Shown here piece after piece: positions 60,944 to 64,000 of a stretch of 64,000 nucleotides of DNA. This DNA is from Streptomyces sp. NBC_00582. Its GTDB lineage: Bacteria; Actinomycetota; Actinomycetes; Streptomycetales; Streptomycetaceae. The DNA lies in assembly GCF_036345155.1 (NCBI RefSeq), contig NZ_CP107772.1:8308001-8372000 (forward strand), in the 5' to 3' direction. Made by a program: the position numbers and the translations under genes. The number at the start of each line of letters is the position of its first letter. The stretch's first letter is position 1. The notes under the pieces are model-generated. The model searched no databases. It had not been told where the DNA came from and was given only the letters and a program-made list of their open reading frames with translations.

Positions 60944-61552
60944 TCAGGCCGACACCGACACCAGCAGCCGTCCGCGCCGGGCGTAGGCCAGCGCCTCGGG
61001 GGTGAGCACGGGCCGCGGCACGAGGATGCCGCAGTCCACGCAGACGGGGCCCGCCGAGGGCTCGTGGTCCAGGTCGTACTTCCACTGCAGGCGCTCGCCG
61101 CCGCAGACGGGGCAGGAGTGGCCCGGTTCGCGCTCCAGCGCGCTGATCAGCCGGCGCAGCACCTCGGCCAGCGGTTCACGGGGGTGGACCCGCGGGTCGT
61201 CGCACCACGCCACGCCGAAGCCGCCCCAGGTCAGCCGGTGCCAGTCGTCGACACTCCCCGGCCTGCGCAGCCCGTCGTGCTTCTCCTTCTTGCGGCGCTC
61301 GGCGAACTCGACCTCGTAGGCCAGCCACACCGCCCGCGCCTCCTCCAGCTCGTCCAACGCGGCCACGAGCCGCGCAGGGTCGGGGGAGCGGTCCTCGGGT
61401 CCGAACCCGGCCCGGGAGCACAGATGGTCCCAGGTCGCCCTGTGCCCGTAGGGGGCGAACCGCTCAAGGCACTTGCGGAGCGAGTAACGCCGCAGTGCCA
61501 GATCGCACCGAGCGTCTCGCGCCTGTCTCGCCAGACTCCGGAAACCCGCCAT
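60944..61552 (-). CDS. Hypothetical protein with C-terminal zinc ribbon
   Basis: A 202-residue protein. The N-terminal part is helical and basic (LARQARDARCDLALRRYSLRKCLERFAPYGHRATWDHL); the middle has LVAALDELEEARAVWLAYEVEFAERRKKEKHDGLRR. The C-terminal part has a pair CPVCGGERLQWKYDLDH and CVDCGILVP, spaced like a zinc ribbon. The protein may bind nucleic acid. ATG 61552 is used. Conserved in Streptomyces but without a known role to me. It lies 212 bp from the penicillin acylase gene, on the opposite strand. Confidence 0.7.
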   Translation of the reverse strand: MAGFRSLARQARDARCDLALRRYSLRKCLERFAPYGHRATWDHLCSRAGFGPEDRSPDPARLVAALDELEEARAVWLAYEVEFAERRKKEKHDGLRRPGSVDDWHRLTWGGFGVAWCDDPRVHPREPLAEVLRRLISALEREPGHSCPVCGGERLQWKYDLDHEPSAGPVCVDCGILVPRPVLTPEALAYARRGRLLVSVSA

Positions 61553-61764
61553 CGCCTTGCACCTCCGTCACATCTGCACCTGTACTTCGGTCACTTCGGC
61601 GTCGTCGTACGGACGTCGTCGAATAGACGTATCGACACGCGATTCGGCTCCCTTCGATCTCCATCGCCCCCCACCTGCCGAAAACTTGACGCATGTTCAT
61701 CTTCAATCCCGGGGATACCGCCGGTAACCTTCCGCCGATTCCCCCGCGTCGCTAGGAGCAGCCG

Positions 61765-64000
61765 ATGCCACGGCGAACCCCACGCTTCACTCTCGACAGA
61801 CTGAGAACTCCCGGCAGATTCCCCGGGTTCCTGAAGGCCGCATCCGTATGCGCCCTCATTGCCGGACTTTTGTCGCCCCTTGCCCAGACACCGGCCGCCG
61901 CGGCCGGCGTCACCGCGGCGAACGACTACTGCGGCGGACAGTGTTCCGACATCCTGCCGCCCGGCGAGAACGGCAACGCCACACTCGCGCAGATCCTGCT
62001 CAACCAGGCCTTCGGCACCCAGCCCGACCACGCCGAGGACCAGCTCGGCCCCTACGCCAACCTGGCCAAGGGCTACTCGACCCTCACCAACGCCACGATC
62101 AACACGTTCTTCAACGACGCGTCGTTCGGTGTCGCCTCCGATCAAGTCGCCTCCACCCTCAGTCCCGCCGGCCGCACGGACGTGACGATCGTCCGCGACA
62201 AGAAGACGGGCGTTCCGCACATCACCGGTACCACCAGATACGGCACCGAGTTCGGCGCCGGGTATGCCGCGGCCCAGGACCGGCTGTGGCTGATGGACGT
62301 CTTCCGCCACGTCGGCCGCGGCCAGCTCACCGCCTTCGCCGGCGGTGACCCCGCCAACCAGGGTCTCGAGCAGCAGTTCTGGCGCAACGCTCCGTACACC
62401 GAGGCAGACCTCCAGGCCCAGATCGACAACGCCGTCGCCACCAACGGCACCCGCGGCCAACAGGCCCTCGCGGACGCGAACGCCTACCTCGACGGCATCA
62501 ACGCCTACATCGACGCCTCCGACAGCGGCCGCTACTTCCCCGGTGAATACGTCCTGACCGGCCACAAGGACTCAATCACCAACGCGGGCACCATCGACCA
62601 CTTCAAGGTCACCGACCTGGTGGCCCTCGCCTCGGTGATCGGCGCCCTCTTCGGCTCCGGCGGCGGAGGCGAGGTCAACAACGCCATCTCCCTGCTCGCC
62701 GCGCAGGAGAAGTACGGCGTGACGGAGGGCACCAAGGTCTGGGAGGCGTTCCGCGAACGCAACGACCCCGAGGCCGTCCTCACCGTCCACAACGGCGAGA
62801 GCTTCCCGTACGGCGCCAAGCCCGACACCGCCCAGGGCCAGGCGCTGCCGGACTCCGGATCGGTCAGCACCCAGCCGCTGGTCTACGACGCCACCGGCAC
62901 CGGGGCCGACCAGAGCGCCTCCGCCACCGCGGCGGCGGCCACCGCGACCGCCCTCAGCTCGGCCCGGCGCGGGATGTCCAACGCCCTCGTCGTCAGCGGC
63001 AAGTACACCGCGAGCGGCCACCCGATCGCCGTGTTCGGACCGCAGACCGGCTACTTCGCCCCGCAGCTCCTCATGCTCCAGGAGATCCAGGGTCCGGGCA
63101 TCAGCGCCCGCGGCGCCTCCTTCGCGGGCCTGAGCATGTACGTCGAACTGGGCCGCGGCCAGGACTACGCGTGGTCCGCCACGACCTCCGGCCAGGACAT
63201 CATCGACACGTACGCGGTCGAACTGTGCCAGGACGACTACCACTACCTGTACCACGGCACCTGCACGGCCATGGACGTGATCGAGCAGAAGAACTCCTGG
63301 AAGCCGACCACCGCCGACGGCACCGCGGCGGGCTCGTACACGATGCGGGTGTACCGCACCAAGTACGGTCCCGTGGAGTACCGCGCGACCGTCGGCGGCA
63401 AGAAGGTCGCCTACACCACCCTGCGCTCGTCGTTCATGCACGAGGCCGACTCCATCATCGGCTTCCAGATGCTGAACGACCCCGACTACGTCAAGAGCCC
63501 GCAGACGTTCCAGAGCGCGGTGCAGCACATCAACTACACCTTCAACTGGTTCTACGCCGACTCCACGCACACCGCGTACTACAACAGCGGTGACAACCCG
63601 GTGCGCGCGAGCGGCGTCGACTCCGAGTTCCCGGTGTGGGCGCAGGCGGCGTACGAGTGGAAGAACTGGGTGCCCGCCACCAACACGGCCACCTACACCG
63701 CCGCCTCTGAGCACCCCAACTCCATCGACCAGGACTACTACGTCTCCTGGAACAACAAACAGGCCCTCAACTACACCACCGCCTCCTGGGGCGACGGCTC
63801 CGTGCACCGCGGCAACCTCCTGGAGAGCCGGGTCAAGGCGCTGGTCGCGGCCGGCGGGGTCACCCGGGCCTCCCTGGTGAAGGCGATGGCGGACGCGGCG
63901 CTCGCCGACCTGCGCGCCGAGGACGTCCTGCCCAACCTGCTGAAGGTGATCAACAGCTCCACGGTCACCGACTCCACGGTCGCGGCGGCGGTCACCAAAC
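61765..64000 (+). CDS. Penicillin acylase family (Ntn-hydrolase), 3' end outside window
   Basis: A secreted amidase of the penicillin/AHL acylase family, 745 residues to the window end. The N-terminal signal region has ASVCALIAGLLSPLAQTPAAAA, and alpha-subunit features follow: VTIVRDKKTGVPHITGTTRYGTEFGAGYAAAQDRLWLMDVFRHVGRG. The catalytic beta-subunit N-terminal Ser is Ser405 in RRGMSNALVVSGKYTASGHP, made by self-cleavage. Later VELGRGQDYAWSATTSGQDI and NYTFNWFYADSTHTAYYNSGDNP are typical. The start is ATG 61765 with AGGAGC. The C-terminal domain is cut off. The substrate may be an acyl-homoserine lactone, penicillin or lipid amide. Confidence 0.88.
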   Translation, partial: MPRRTPRFTLDRLRTPGRFPGFLKAASVCALIAGLLSPLAQTPAAAAGVTAANDYCGGQCSDILPPGENGNATLAQILLNQAFGTQPDHAEDQLGPYANLAKGYSTLTNATINTFFNDASFGVASDQVASTLSPAGRTDVTIVRDKKTGVPHITGTTRYGTEFGAGYAAAQDRLWLMDVFRHVGRGQLTAFAGGDPANQGLEQQFWRNAPYTEADLQAQIDNAVATNGTRGQQALADANAYLDGINAYIDASDSGRYFPGEYVLTGHKDSITNAGTIDHFKVTDLVALASVIGALFGSGGGGEVNNAISLLAAQEKYGVTEGTKVWEAFRERNDPEAVLTVHNGESFPYGAKPDTAQGQALPDSGSVSTQPLVYDATGTGADQSASATAAAATATALSSARRGMSNALVVSGKYTASGHPIAVFGPQTGYFAPQLLMLQEIQGPGISARGASFAGLSMYVELGRGQDYAWSATTSGQDIIDTYAVELCQDDYHYLYHGTCTAMDVIEQKNSWKPTTADGTAAGSYTMRVYRTKYGPVEYRATVGGKKVAYTTLRSSFMHEADSIIGFQMLNDPDYVKSPQTFQSAVQHINYTFNWFYADSTHTAYYNSGDNPVRASGVDSEFPVWAQAAYEWKNWVPATNTATYTAASEHPNSIDQDYYVSWNNKQALNYTTASWGDGSVHRGNLLESRVKALVAAGGVTRASLVKAMADAALADLRAEDVLPNLLKVINSSTVTDSTVAAAVTK

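Overview
The window is a stretch of high-GC actinobacterial chromosome that looks like the conserved core of a Streptomyces genome. The evidence is the extreme codon bias with long spurious antisense frames, GTG and TTG starts, a SepF-like division protein of the SflA type, an orphan conservon (CvnD) GTPase, a small YtrA-type GntR regulator, secreted streptogrisin-type protease and GDSL lipase, and a class F sortase. From memory, gene order resembles the S. coelicolor SCO169x-SCO175x region; this was not checked. No tRNA, rRNA, CRISPR array, phage or complete insertion sequence was seen. The window opens inside a PAP2 phosphatase gene and closes inside a penicillin-acylase-type gene.

Left part (1-20 kb): lipid phosphatase and GT-C mannosyltransferase-like membrane proteins, a drug-efflux-type MFS transporter, a glutaryl-CoA-dehydrogenase-like gene with a palindromic operator, sflA, a DUF5685 protein with a cysteine-packed tail, an orphan CvnD-like GTPase, a compact redox operon (FAD/NAD(P) protein, tiny ORF, LLM flavin oxidoreductase, DUF1684), a secreted serine protease with a truncated cousin 1 kb downstream, a slipin, and a DNA-damage cassette (DnaE2 plus an ImuB-like Y-family protein) behind a LexA-box candidate. 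A NADAR-domain protein follows, then a deletion scar that fuses the remains of a cupin gene and a MarR gene.

Middle (20-41 kb): secreted lipase, acetyltransferases, methyltransferase, DUF402, small GntR, DUF72, an AAA ATPase, a GDSL lipase, a membrane Ser/Thr kinase, and a block in which a SigK/RskA sigma-anti-sigma pair stands divergent from DUF4331, TPR and His-rich NicO-type metal transporter genes. Then comes a 'graveyard' of truncated genes (CoA-transferase, ABC permease, ABC ATPase, frameshifted 'type ISP' protein) beside a GntR regulator and homogentisate dioxygenase.

Right part (41-64 kb): a TetR regulator and a molybdopterin oxidoreductase with a perfect TetR-style palindrome, a CitMHS transporter, an MFS transporter, a secreted protein translationally coupled to a class F sortase, an orphan sugar-type ABC ATPase, an aldehyde/alcohol dehydrogenase pair, an EamA transporter, two further TetR regulators with acyl-CoA dehydrogenase and MaoC hydratase genes, a SoxR-like regulator, an RNA ligase, a degraded BKACE gene, and the penicillin acylase family gene.

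The most useful regulatory reading is that near-identical palindromes lie before the GCDH-like gene (4 kb), before the aldehyde/alcohol dehydrogenase pair (50 kb), and between a TetR gene and an acyl-CoA dehydrogenase (54.7 kb). They define a candidate three-operon regulon inside the window. A second palindrome family links the TetR gene at 56.4 kb with the MaoC/SoxR divergent promoter at 57.6 kb.
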